A stretch of DNA of 64,000 bases, taken from contig NC_079878.1 in the NCBI RefSeq assembly GCF_029227915.1, positions 23,957,501 through 24,021,500 on the forward strand. Direction: 5' to 3'. This DNA comes from Hydractinia symbiolongicarpus (taxonomy: Eukaryota > Cnidaria > Hydrozoa > Anthoathecata > Hydractiniidae). Below are positions 12,027 to 22,523 of the stretch, one piece after another. A program made the translations under genes and the position numbers. Under the pieces are notes generated by a model. It worked only from the letters and a program-made list of their open reading frames with translations. It made no database searches and had not been told where the DNA came from. How positions within the stretch are numbered: the stretch's first letter is position 1; the number at the start of each line of letters is the position of its first letter.

Positions 12027-15000
12027 TAAGAAACCATCACGATCAAAAAAAAATCCCATTCAAAAGACCATTGAAGAGTAAATGTAAGCTTAAATAAAGG
12101 TTCTACAAGGTAAGAACACTAATAAATAGAATCGTTACTGCAGCTTAAAAACTTAAGAAAGATTACCAAGAACCTTTGAGTACTTTAGCCGCCATGTTAA
12201 GCAGGGTGAAAGAAATGAGAAGGAAGACATGGGACAAGATAAATACACATCAGCAACAAAGTAAAAAGGGTAAAATCGCTATTATATCATTTCTCTAACA
12301 CTGTACGTTTTATCTTGCGTTAAGAGCTACTGGTTTTCTTTTATCAAAAGCATTTTTACTTACGGCTAGAAGTAATTAAATGCTTTAAGGCATAAAGAGA
12401 TTAGCAAATTAGCGCAGTTTTTTTTATGAATATGTCTATTAAGATACTCAAGCTTTTAATTCAATAATAAGACTTTTATAAGTAACAAGTAATTAAAATA
12501 TTAAGTATTAAATAACTTAAAGCACAAATTGCTGGAAAAGCATTTTGCGAAACTTCGGTGAGGATTAAAAATTAGCCGAGGCTACCAGCGTTTAAAAATT
12601 AGCGCGCATCACTGGTTAATGAAAAAATGGTTTGAAATTGACTTGTCTCATCTTCTAAGGCTGCTAAAATACGCAGCAAGAAGAAAACTATATAGCGCAT
12701 GTTAGATACTGAATGCTAGGAGCAGCGACTAAGAAAGCCTTATTGGAAATTTTATTTTTATAGAGTTATGTTATTCATTAACGTAACTTTCTATATAAAT
12801 ACGAAACAGGTAAATTTTGTGAAATGATGATTTGTTATTGACAGGTTATGTACCAGAATTTCTAAGTAGCAACAGAGATGGCTTGTTGCAACTTTTTCTA
12901 AATTTTGATGCTTTTGTGGCAGTTACACACTTGTTAGAGCGTGGATAAGTTAACAATGTTGCTTATTTAACCTATATATCTAAAAGGAGTGAAAGTTGTG
13001 GAAACTACTGAGTGAAGAATACTAGCTGGTTAATGGTGTATAATTTAACAAAAATAACCAAAATAATCTTAATTATCCATATATTTTTGTCCAAAAATGT
13101 TATTCAGCCAGGATTGTTGCATTCTAATACTTTTCTTGCTTCAGGCATCTAGACTCTTTTTTACTTCAGTACCTGTTTATACTCATCTAGTCGGAACCAT
13201 CTTAGAACATTTTTACAATCTTGGAGAAGAATTATTACAAAACAACAGTAGATATTCTACTTAAATGAAGCATTTAGGGCAAGATTAGGAATGTTGATGC
13301 CGGCAAAAGGAAGGGCAAAAATTTCAATCTACCTAAAAAAGGATTAGCTGCAAACATCAACAACTGCGCATAATCAAGTCTAGAAGTGTTAAATTCAATC
13401 CTTGTAAGAGGCTATATATATCTGTACTCACTACCTCCAATTTTTTTTTATAAAAGTCATATTGTGCGCTTTTTTTATTGTTATTTTAAACTTTTACTGA
13501 CAGAAGTATGCAAAAACCTAAAAACATAACAAAAACTAAATTGGCAATATAATAAAGTACAATTGAATCCAGCATGGAATTTCTAAAACGCGAAAAAGTA
13601 GCAAAAACATCAACGGTTTTTGACTTTCAATGTAAAAACGGTCGTTGTTATGGTCACTGATATGAAGGAAGGGAGAGAAGGTGAACTTCTTAAGTTTTTA
13701 TAACAAACACGCGCTATAACTGTACTATAAATCAGTCTATAATCCCGTACAGAGGAAAGTTTAATGACAAACCCTCTAAAAAAAGGCATTTCGTTTGAAA
13801 TGAACAATACCTCAGTCGTTATTTGCAAATGATCCGAATTCAAAACCAAATTTTGTGTCAATTCGAATCATAAAAACATTTCGACAAAAACTAAAATACT
13901 CACCAGGGATAAAAATGGTTGAAAGCCTTTTGTAAGATGACATCTGCATTGAGGGTTGCTGTACATTGTATGAAAAACCAAATAGTCCCGAAATCTTGCA
14001 CAACCTTACGATAACGAAGCTTTTGAAAATTAAATCTTTCCTATTTATTTCCTCTATTCTTTACAAGATAAAGAAATCGAACTGAAACTCGTAAGACTTC
14101 CGCGTGTAATTTGCCCTTTATAAACAAGCTAAGAGGAAGCAATTGTTTTCCAAAAGGAAGTCACTTTCTTCTTAGAAAATAAAGAACATCTGACATCCAG
14201 TGGACAATGCCTTACAAAGAATCTTCTTCTGAAACAAATCTTTTTCTCCATCGCACTAGCTAATACTACAATACAATGATCGATAAAAATTTGCTATTGA
14301 TAAGAATGGGCAATAATATAGTGTTTTTTTCGTCTGTGAATGGTGATAGTTGCAAAGAGACTGGTATTTTTGTGTTTATCTAAGATGATTTTATCATAAA
14401 CATTTTTAAAATTAATAAGCCACTGCATTATGATTGCATGCATTCTCCTTCTCAGCCCTCTTTGAAATAAACCTCGAAAGGTGTATCTCAAAAAGCTCTG
14501 GGGAGGAGCATGATTTGCACCAGCTTAGAAAAGGGTGTGACACTGTAATTTACTTGCCGGAAATATCATTTGTTTTTAAAATTTTAACCCTGTTTAACAT
14601 GTGTCCTTAACAAACCAAACATTTTTCTAATGAAGCTTCAGTTACATTTGTCTTAGTTAATCAATCGATCTTAAGACTGGTTGGTGACACCAAAGTCCAG
14701 TGAAGAGACAAGGTCATTGTGAAAGTTATTTATTTTCTAAAAAACAATTAGATTTTCCTTTTATCCATTTAAAGTAGAAAATTACTCTGTCTGTTTATAT
14801 ATCTTACTCGCTATTGTAAAAATACACAGATTCCTTAACAATAAATTGTCAGCAGTAGTAACAAACGGATGACATCACAGTATGTTCGTCAATGAACAAT
14901 TAATTCGTTTTTTAATAGGATATTTTATTAAAAAATATATTTCAACTTTTATTAACTTAAAAACAAAAATCTGAAACCGAAATTCGCTTCCTTCTGATGT

Positions 15001-16111
15001 TATTGTGCAGCCAACGGAAGTTGTATTGTTCACTAGAGTGAGAATGATATTCGCTTCCTTGTATTTGTTGGTGAAAAATTATATCCAATCTGCTTGATAC
15101 GGCGTCGAGTTAATTTTACTGACTACGAATTTAAATTTTTATTACGCAAATACAGTCACAAATTCAGAAGAACGCTTCCTTGATCAGGTAGCTTCTAATC
15201 TAAACCATAATTCACATTGAAAATGCAGATCCCTCTGGCGCTGCATCTCGCCGCATGACATTTGCGTGTTTTTGTTCACGTTAAATTTTAAAACACTTTT
15301 CTTCATTTTTGTATACAATAGAAAAACAAACACTTCAGAATAACAATGAAACACGGCCAAATATCAGCATATGAAAAAACATTCCTTCAAGTGTGCTTCC
15401 TTTTAGATTAAATAAACCTAATTATCCACGTGAAAAAACTATGAAGGGGTTATCGTAAGTCAAAACATCGCAACGGCATTTACTTTTGTGTTGGATCGAT
15501 TTCCAAGCACTGTTGACCTAGAAATCTATCAAAAACGAACCAGAAACTAATTACAAGAATTAAAGTTTTAGCCGAAAGTAGTAATATGCGATTAGTCCAA
15601 ACAAATATATTCTTAAAAACTTATATGTGACGAAATTTAATTAAAGTATTTCAATGTATCTTATCAATCGTGCAAATTTAGTTATGAATCTGGTTTCTGA
15701 TCTTAATAAAAAGTTTATAGGAAAAGAAAAAGAAATGAAGTCAAAACATAATATTGTGAACGTATTTTAGATGTTGTAAAAAATAAAGTATACCCCTACC
15801 TTTATTTTGCCGAATGCACACTTCGATCGCCTTCAATCGCCTATTGGCAGGGTTCACACAGCGGCTTCCAGTATATCAGAGGTGGACATTTATTTCATTG
15901 TCATGTCAGAAGATGGCGAGCATTAACAGGCCTATGAAATTAAAGTGATCAAGAAATTTGCCTCTCTTCAAATCGTTTAGCCTATTTGGTATAAGACATA
16001 GAATAATAAAAATTCAAGTACAAAGCTACTGCAGTAAACTTGGTAATTGGTGAAATAAAAATATTACTTTCACTCTTTGATTAACGAATTGATCGATTAA
16101 ACCCCGCGAGT
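12027..16111. other. Intergenic stretch with possible regulatory motifs
   Basis: No supported gene. Short minus-strand frames at 13610-14491 carry no domain. The right part (14133-15400) contains several GGAAG/CTTCC motifs, listed separately. Confidence 0.35.
14985..15200. promoter_or_regulatory. Cluster of ETS-like CGCTTCCT motifs, copy A
   Basis: CGCTTCCT occurs at 14985, 15052 and 15173, with CGGAAGTT at 15015. AGGAAGCG is an ETS-family core with favoured flanks. The order of motifs and some spacer sequence recur at 18207-18394, so the block looks like a duplicated segment and not just scattered motifs. A role as enhancer is inference. Confidence 0.3.
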
Positions 16112-16805
16112 TGTGTGATCGAGTGGTTAAATATTTCTAATTACTCGTGTGTTGCGATTGAGGTTAAATACCTCTAAATACTCGTCCGGTAGGATCGAGT
16201 GGTTAAATACTCGCCCTGTGCGATCCAGTTGTTAAATATCTCTAAATACTCGTCCGGTTCGATCAAGTGGTTAAATATTTCTGAATACTTATCCGATGCG
16301 ATTAAATGGTTAAATATCTTCAAATACTTATCTGGTGCGATCGAGTGGTTACATACCTCTAAATACTCGTCGAGTGGCTAAATATTTCTAAATACTCGCC
16401 TGGTGCGATCCAGTTGTTAAATATATCAAAATGCTCGCCCGGTGCAATCGAGTGATTAAACACCTCTGATTACATGTCCAGTGCAATCCTGTGGTTAAAT
16501 ACCTCTAAATACTTGTCCAGTGCAATCGTGTGGTTAAACACCTCTAAATAGTTGTCCAGTGCAATCCTGTGGTTAAATACCTCTAAGTACTTGTCCAGTG
16601 CAATCGTGTGGTTAAATACCTCTAAATACTTGTCCAGTGCAATCGTGTGATTAAACACCTCCAAAAACTTGTCCACTGCGATCGAGTGATTAAACACCTC
16701 TAAATACTTGTCCAGTGCAATCGTGTGGTTAAATACCTCTAAATATTTGTCCAGTGCAGTCGTGTGGTTAAACACCTCTAAATAGTTGTCCAGTGCAATC
16801 GAGCG
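16112..16805. repeat. Tandem repeat, 39-bp unit, about 17-18 copies
   Basis: The unit is roughly GTGGTTAAATACCTCTAAA followed by TACTYGTCCAGTGCAATCGT. Copies in the left half are more diverged (CGTCCGGTGCGATC) and those in the right half more alike (TTGTCCAGTGCAATC), so the array has been homogenised from the right. Because 39 is divisible by 3, the minus strand shows a 13-residue periodic frame (FNHTIALDKYLEV). I read this as a by-product, not a protein. Confidence 0.9.
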
Positions 16806-17395
16806 TTAGGGAATTCCCTTCTTAATTGGAAGTAATGATGTCTGTGCAGAGTACGGAAATTTTTAGCAAGTGTCTTTACTGCTGACGTAGTTCCATCAAT
16901 GCCATGTGAGGAAAATTGTGCAAGCAATATAGACGTATATGTAATTTTTATATTGAGATAATTCACATCGATAGCAATGTTTTAAAGACTTGAAGCTATC
17001 CTGCAAAACGATGGACATTTGCCCAATTTATGCTATACAGATAATTTAAAGCTTCATTAGGGGTGCTTAATTTCGTGACGTTTAAACTGTGTGAATTTGC
17101 GAATCTTTGCGGATTTAGCAAAAAAGAACTTTTTACAACTGCTCCTCAACTTTGATACAATAACCACAAATGTATTGGGAACATATGCGGAATAACATTA
17201 AACGACAAAAAATGTTTCACGACAATTGCTGCAAAAATCCTCACAAAAGTGTCATCATAGTTACAGATTTAAATACGAATTAACTTTAAATAACTCAAAG
17301 ATTTTTTTTCTGTATGAAAGACTTTTTCTAAAGTTAAAAAATAAGTAATTTTGCAAATGGGAAAAGAATAAATAAAAATGTCATCTATATTATAA

Positions 17396-17548
17396 ACTAT
17401 ATTATAATACCCCTATACGTCTGTCTGTCTTCTGTCCGTCTGTCTATCAGTCTGTGACGCGACATGGTACCAAAAGTAGCGAAACACATGCAATGCAGTA
17501 TAAAAAGAACGGGCGAACTCGTGGATTTTTCCACTGGCCACCGACTAA
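17396..17548 (+). mobile_element. Helitron-like copy 1 of a head-to-tail triplet
   Basis: It begins CTATATTATAATACCCC (first base lost; a 12-base stub TCTATATTATAA precedes it at 17384), carries CTGTCCGTCTGTC and AAAGAACGGGCGAAC, then the hairpin GTGGATTTTTCCAC, and ends in CTAA, an allowed CTRR end. Confidence 0.6.
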
Positions 17549-17720
17549 TCTCTATAATAATAGCCGTCGTCTGTCTGTCTCTGCGCGGACCCCCTCTGAG
17601 TTAGAAAATGATGTTACGGAAACACGAATATCGAATGCGATATATTTTTATCCACTTTGTTGCGACGGGTAAATATAAAGGACGGGCGAACCCGTGAATT
17701 TTTCCACGGGTAACGACTAG
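17549..17720 (+). mobile_element. Helitron-like copy 2 of a head-to-tail triplet
   Basis: It starts TCTCTATAATAATAGCCG directly after the CTAA of copy 1. It has AAAGGACGGGCGAACC, a perfect hairpin CCCGTGAATTTTTCCACGGG (one mismatch) and ends GACTAG. It belongs to a subfamily different from copies 1 and 3 but shares the 3' end. Confidence 0.7.
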
Positions 17721-17860
17721 TCTATATTATAATGCGCGTATACGTCCGTCCGTCCGTCCGTCACGCAAAATGGTAGCTTAGCTGCGCAATAGCGAGAAGC
17801 ACGCAATGCGGTATAAAAAGGACGGGCGAACCCATTGATTTTCCACGGGCTAACGACTAG
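17721..17860 (+). mobile_element. Helitron-like copy 3 of a head-to-tail triplet
   Basis: It starts TCTATATTATAATGCGCG right after the CTAG of copy 2. It has CGTCCGTCCGTCCGTC, AAAAAGGACGGGCGAACC, the hairpin CCATTGATTTTCCACGGG, and ends CGACTAG followed by host T. At 140 bp it is the best delimited copy of the family in the window. Confidence 0.75.
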
Positions 17861-18206
17861 TATAAATAAAATTTATGAAGTTTTTTAGAAAATATGGGTC
17901 TAAAGTTTCATTTAGACGATGACTATCAAATAACTGTTTTGTCAGATTTAATTTCGCGGATCTTGGCAAATTGATTTAAATACGGCAAAATCCACAAAAC
18001 TATATCGTTGCAAAATGTTCAAAGTTAAATCCCACCTAAAAAAAGGGACGGATGAAACCAGTGAGCCTCACCATGAGTTTGCTGGTGTATGCTGCGAGAA
18101 ACATGTAATGTAATTGCCATGGTCGTCATCCCATTACCATATTTGATCATAATAACATTCATATCGAGCCTTCGCCAGCTTTAAAACAGAAATCTCAATT
18201 ATTTTC

Positions 18207-18394
18207 CGCTTCCTTCTAATTTGGCTTATCACCAATATCCTGAGGAAGTTATATTGTTAGAATGTAATCTTGTAATTTCTTATCGAAATGAGAGTTGCTT
18301 GCTTCCTTGTAAAAAAGTTCCTTGTCAACTAGGCTAAAGGGAAATACAATAGCTTCTCTAATTAGCAAACGCCGTTACTGAAAATCCGCTTCCT
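18207..18394. promoter_or_regulatory. Cluster of ETS-like CGCTTCCT motifs, copy B
   Basis: CGCTTCCTTCTAAT at 18207, GGAAGTTATATTGTT at 18244, GCTTCCTTGT near 18301 and CGCTTCCT at 18387 follow the order of copy A 3.2 kb upstream. The spacers differ in length, so the duplication is old. Confidence 0.3.
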
Positions 18395-18503
18395 GGTGTC
18401 TGCTTTTTAAAAGTTGATATTTTTGGGCTTTTTCAATGATTCGTGTATATTTCTATATCTTCCTTGAGATATCTTTTCCATGGCCTAATGACAGCGATAA
18501 GCT

Positions 18504-18531
18504 TCGTGTACCATACTATATTGTCAGTAAG
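18504..18531 (+). repeat. Isolated single unit of the 20.5-22.2 kb satellite
   Basis: GTGTACCATACTATATTGTCAG continuing into TAAG is the same as units in the array that begins 2 kb further on, but it stands alone here. It may be the single-copy ancestor or a dispersed unit. Confidence 0.6.
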
Positions 18532-20499
18532 TATGTTAGAAAAAACAAAAAAGAAGGTAAATTATACCATGTCTTCCCGTTACTTGCTTACTAAAATAAC
18601 AACGACAATAGAAATCCTAGTAAAAACACTGTTTTTTCGTTCGTTAATTCTCTATAGAAAACAATTTAATTTTTGCATTATTTTCTGCAGGTGACCACTA
18701 ATTAAATTTCGTGTATAAATGTCTGTTAATTAGAGTGTAGCTACAATCTCGGAAAAAAAAAAGTAGACAAGTGTAATTCAATCAGTTACGGGTAATTAAG
18801 TGATATGAAAATGACAATATCAACTTATGTGGTTATCTTTCCATTAAGTTTTTAACGCTGTCTTTATCTAGCATTTCGAGTATAAAATATCCTGAAAGAA
18901 GTTAATTTAATCAATTTAAATAACTTCTGGATCTTACGGTTATGGTAATACTAGCTGGGTAATCGGTGTTAAAAACCAGGTTGAGCGCTTTAGTGCAGAA
19001 AAACCGTGCCACAAATCCGGGTAAAGTGGCTTGCCTAGGTCCCTCAACAGCGGTTTATATAAAAACACACGATATAATCTTATCGTAACAACAATATCCT
19101 ATCCTAACAAGACACAGTTAGGCGATATTGTCTATTTTGCGGGATAAGTCTCAGTTCCTAAGGTAGCCTCAATAAATTGGTTAAAAGCTGAATGGATATT
19201 AACTAAAGCATCAAAATTATAATCACTTTTTCTCAAACAAATGTCGGCAAAAATTGATAAAAACATTTAGATTTTTGTAATTTGAGTGTCAAAATGTCAT
19301 CGTCAGCTACACCTATCTGTTATCACTTGAGGCATAATTTTAATTTTATGTTTAACTAAGTTTTGTATTAATATCCCCACACTCCTTTTTGTTAGGCGAA
19401 GTTTATTCAACCTGCCCCCCTTCGCACTCCCCTTTCTTGGGACACCATCGGCTTTTTTGAAGAGTGTTACAAATGGCAAAGAGGATAAAAATCTGGTACA
19501 CATGTTAGATATTTAAACGCTTTATTGTTTACTTTACCCTGTAAACATATGACGAGCTGTTTTATCTAAGTTATCTTTTTTTTAAGAAAAATATCTTTTA
19601 AAAGTTACTGAACAATAGTCTGTATACAGTTAGTATAGTCTGTATACAGTTCTCTTAGGGCTGTCTGCAGGGACCAGTTACGAAACTTCACCCCGAAATT
19701 TTGACATATTTGAAGAACAGGGGTCAAGCATGACTTGGCGACCAGCGTAATAACTAAACGCGTTTAAAAGAAGTATTTCCTAACGTACCAATATCCTTTT
19801 CTGGTACGAAGCCTGTTTGTTACCAAGCGTGACAGTCTAAAAGATATATTTACCAATCAATGTTAAAGTCAAAAAATTGTAAATTAAGTCACAATTTCCT
19901 AAGGATAGAAATCTCTTTTTTTTGTATATACCAAGCATCGTTTTGTATTGAGACAATGAAAGAAAAAAATACTGGTTTATTAAAACGAATATTTAGTGTT
20001 TAATTAACATTTCATGAATACGATACGAATACAATAGATACAAATTTAGACTGTATGTTTCGTTGCTACGAGTAAAAATTTAGAAGTCATTCATTTTCTC
20101 TTCATTTATCATACACCCAGGGTTGTTTTTTATATGTTGATATTTAGTTAAACTCATTTTAGACATAAAGTTACAGGTTTTTCTGCTTGAGTGCACACCA
20201 TTCAATATTTAGTAAAGAAAGACGCAGAAGAAGAACTCAATCTTTTTCTGCATAATATTCAGTATATTTAATTAATAATATGTAAACGAAAATAATAGAT
20301 TTTTTGTCATACTTTTGTACTAATGAACTAAACAAGACATACAGGTTGTGGTGATATATATGTAGCACATATATTTCCCGTGAGGTATAGAGAACTGTGT
20401 GACCAAGACTAATTTTAATTTATTATTATCTTACAAGCTTTATGATCAAAGAGAAACCTTACTCACGGAGAGATATAATATAGGTTTATTTAGGCTTTC
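18532..20499. other. Intergenic stretch, nothing supported
   Basis: No gene, array or clear transposon seen. Short frames here lack domains. Confidence 0.35.
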
Positions 20500-22165
20500 T
20501 TGTCATACTATATTGTCAGGAAGATGGTGTACCGTACTATATTGTGAGTTAGATGGTTTACCAAACTATCTTGTCAGTGATATGGTGTATCATACTATCT
20601 TGTCAGTGAGATGGTTACCATACTTTATTGTGAGTTAGATGGTGTACCATACTATATTGCAAGTGAGATGTGTACCATTGTCCGTGAGATAGTGTACCAT
20701 ACTATATTGTCAGTGAGATGGTGACCATTGTTAGTGAGATGATGTGTTATACTCTATTGTCAGTGAGATGGTGTACCATTGTCAGTGAAATGATGTGTAT
20801 ACTTTATTGTCAGCAAGTTGGTGACCATTGTTAGTGAGATGATGTGTTATGATATATTGTCAGTGAGATGATGTATCATTGTCATTGAGATGATGTGTTA
20901 TACTATATTGTTAGTGAGATGATGTGTATACTTTATTGTCAGTAATTGGTGACCATTGTTAGTGAGATGGTGTGTTATACTATATTGTCAACGAGATGAT
21001 GTGCTATACTTTATTGTAAGTAAGTTGGTGACCATTGTTAGTGAGATGGTGTGTTATACTATATTGTCAGTGAGTTGGTGACCATTGTTAGTGAGATGTT
21101 GTGTTATAATATATTGTCAGTGAAATGATGTGTATACTTTATTGTCAGTAAGTTGGTGAACATTGTTAGTGAGATGATGTGTTATGCTATATTGTCAGTG
21201 AGATGATGTATCATTGTCAGTGAGATGTTGTGTTATACTATATTGTCAGTGAGATGGTGTACCATTGTCAGTGAAATGATGTGTATACTTTATTGTCAGT
21301 ACGTTGGTGACCATTGTTAGTGACATAATGTGTCATGTTATATTGTCAGTGAGATGATGTATCATTGTTAATGAGATGATGTGTATACTTTATTGTCAGT
21401 GAGATGGTGTACCATTGTCAGTGAGATGATGTGTTATACTATATTGTCAGTGAGATGATGTGTATACTTTATTGTCAGTGAGATGGTGTACCATTGTCAG
21501 TGAGATGATGTGTTATACTATATTGTCAGTGAGATGATGTGTATACTTTATTGTCAGTAAGTTGGTGACCATTGTTAGTGAGATGATGTGCTATACTATA
21601 TTGTCAGTGAGATGATGTGTATACTTTATTGTCAGTAAGTTGGTGACCATTGTTAGTGAGATGTTGTGTTATACTATATTGTCAGTGAAATGATGTATCA
21701 TTGTCAGTGAGATGTTGTGTTATACTATATTGTCAGTGAGATGATGTGTATACTTTATTGTCAGTAAGTTGGTGACCATTGTTAGTGAGATGATGTGCTA
21801 TACTATATTGTCAACGAGATGATGTGTTATACTATATTGTCAGTGAGATGGTGACCATTGTTAGTGAGATGGTGTGTTATACTATATTGTCAGTGAAATG
21901 ATGTATCATTGTCAGTGAGATGTTGTGTTATACTATATTGTCAGTGAGATGATGTGTATACTTTATTGTCAGTAAGTTGGTGACCATTGTTAGTGAGATG
22001 ATGTGCTATACTATATTGTCAACGAGATGATGTGTTATACTATATTGTCAGTAAGTTGGTGACCATTGTTAGTGAGATGATGTGCTATACTATATTGTCA
22101 ACGAGATGATGTGTTATACTATATTGTCAGTGAGATGGTGACCATATTATATTCTCAGCAAAAAA
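20500..22165. repeat. Satellite array with higher-order structure (23, 26 and 29-bp subunits)
   Basis: About 1.66 kb of related subunits: TTATACTATATTGTCAGTGA.. (29 bp), TATACTTTATTGTCAGTAAG.. (26 bp) and ACCATTGTTAGTGAGATG.. (23 bp). They often alternate to give a period near 78 bp. The left edge has longer, more diverged units (GATGGTGTACCATACTATATTG), while the centre is more regular. Every subunit shares ATTGTYAGTGAGATG. No coding role is indicated. Confidence 0.9.
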
Positions 22166-22423
22166 GAGTACTATACTATTTTGTAAAGTTTAATTTCTAT
22201 TGGCACGCTAGCCTAACCGACAAAGAGGGCAATCAAAAACTTAAATTTGGTGTTCCAAAGTAGATAGTCTACATAGTAAGGAAGGAGAGACACTTAACCA
22301 ACAATGAGTCTTAGCTTAAATTTTGTGTTGCTTATAAAGAAGTGTGAGTGAGTTTCTCCTTTAAAAAACTCTTGTTTTTCTTGTAAAAGTGAACTACTTT
22401 GACTTGACATTTAAATTTGCAAA

Positions 22424-22429
22424 TATAAA
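22424..22429 (+). promoter_or_regulatory. Possible TATA box of the secreted Gly-rich gene
   Basis: TATAAA lies about 95 bases before the ATG at 22524. The position is reasonable for a core promoter with a short 5' UTR; no other support. Confidence 0.3.
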
Positions 22430-22523
22430 ATCCTTACCACTTAATGTCTTTTTTTCTAGTTTTATGTATACTATGTATAATGAAATAGCTTCATCCAGAC
22501 AAATGCATTGTTAAAAATGAAAG

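Noticed and set aside
12149-12300. Open stretch around MLSRVKEMRRKTWDKIN with a GCCGCCATG context and a GTAAAA donor
   Set aside because: Tempting as an exon, but no partner exon in matching phase was found and no domain is recognisable.
16470-16775. Minus-strand 101-codon frame with repeated FNHTIALDKYLEV
   Set aside because: It is a by-product of the 39-bp minisatellite; it has no start context or splice signals.
20500-22165. CRISPR-like direct repeats
   Set aside because: Repeats are contiguous and of varying length with no unique spacers, and the DNA is eukaryotic.
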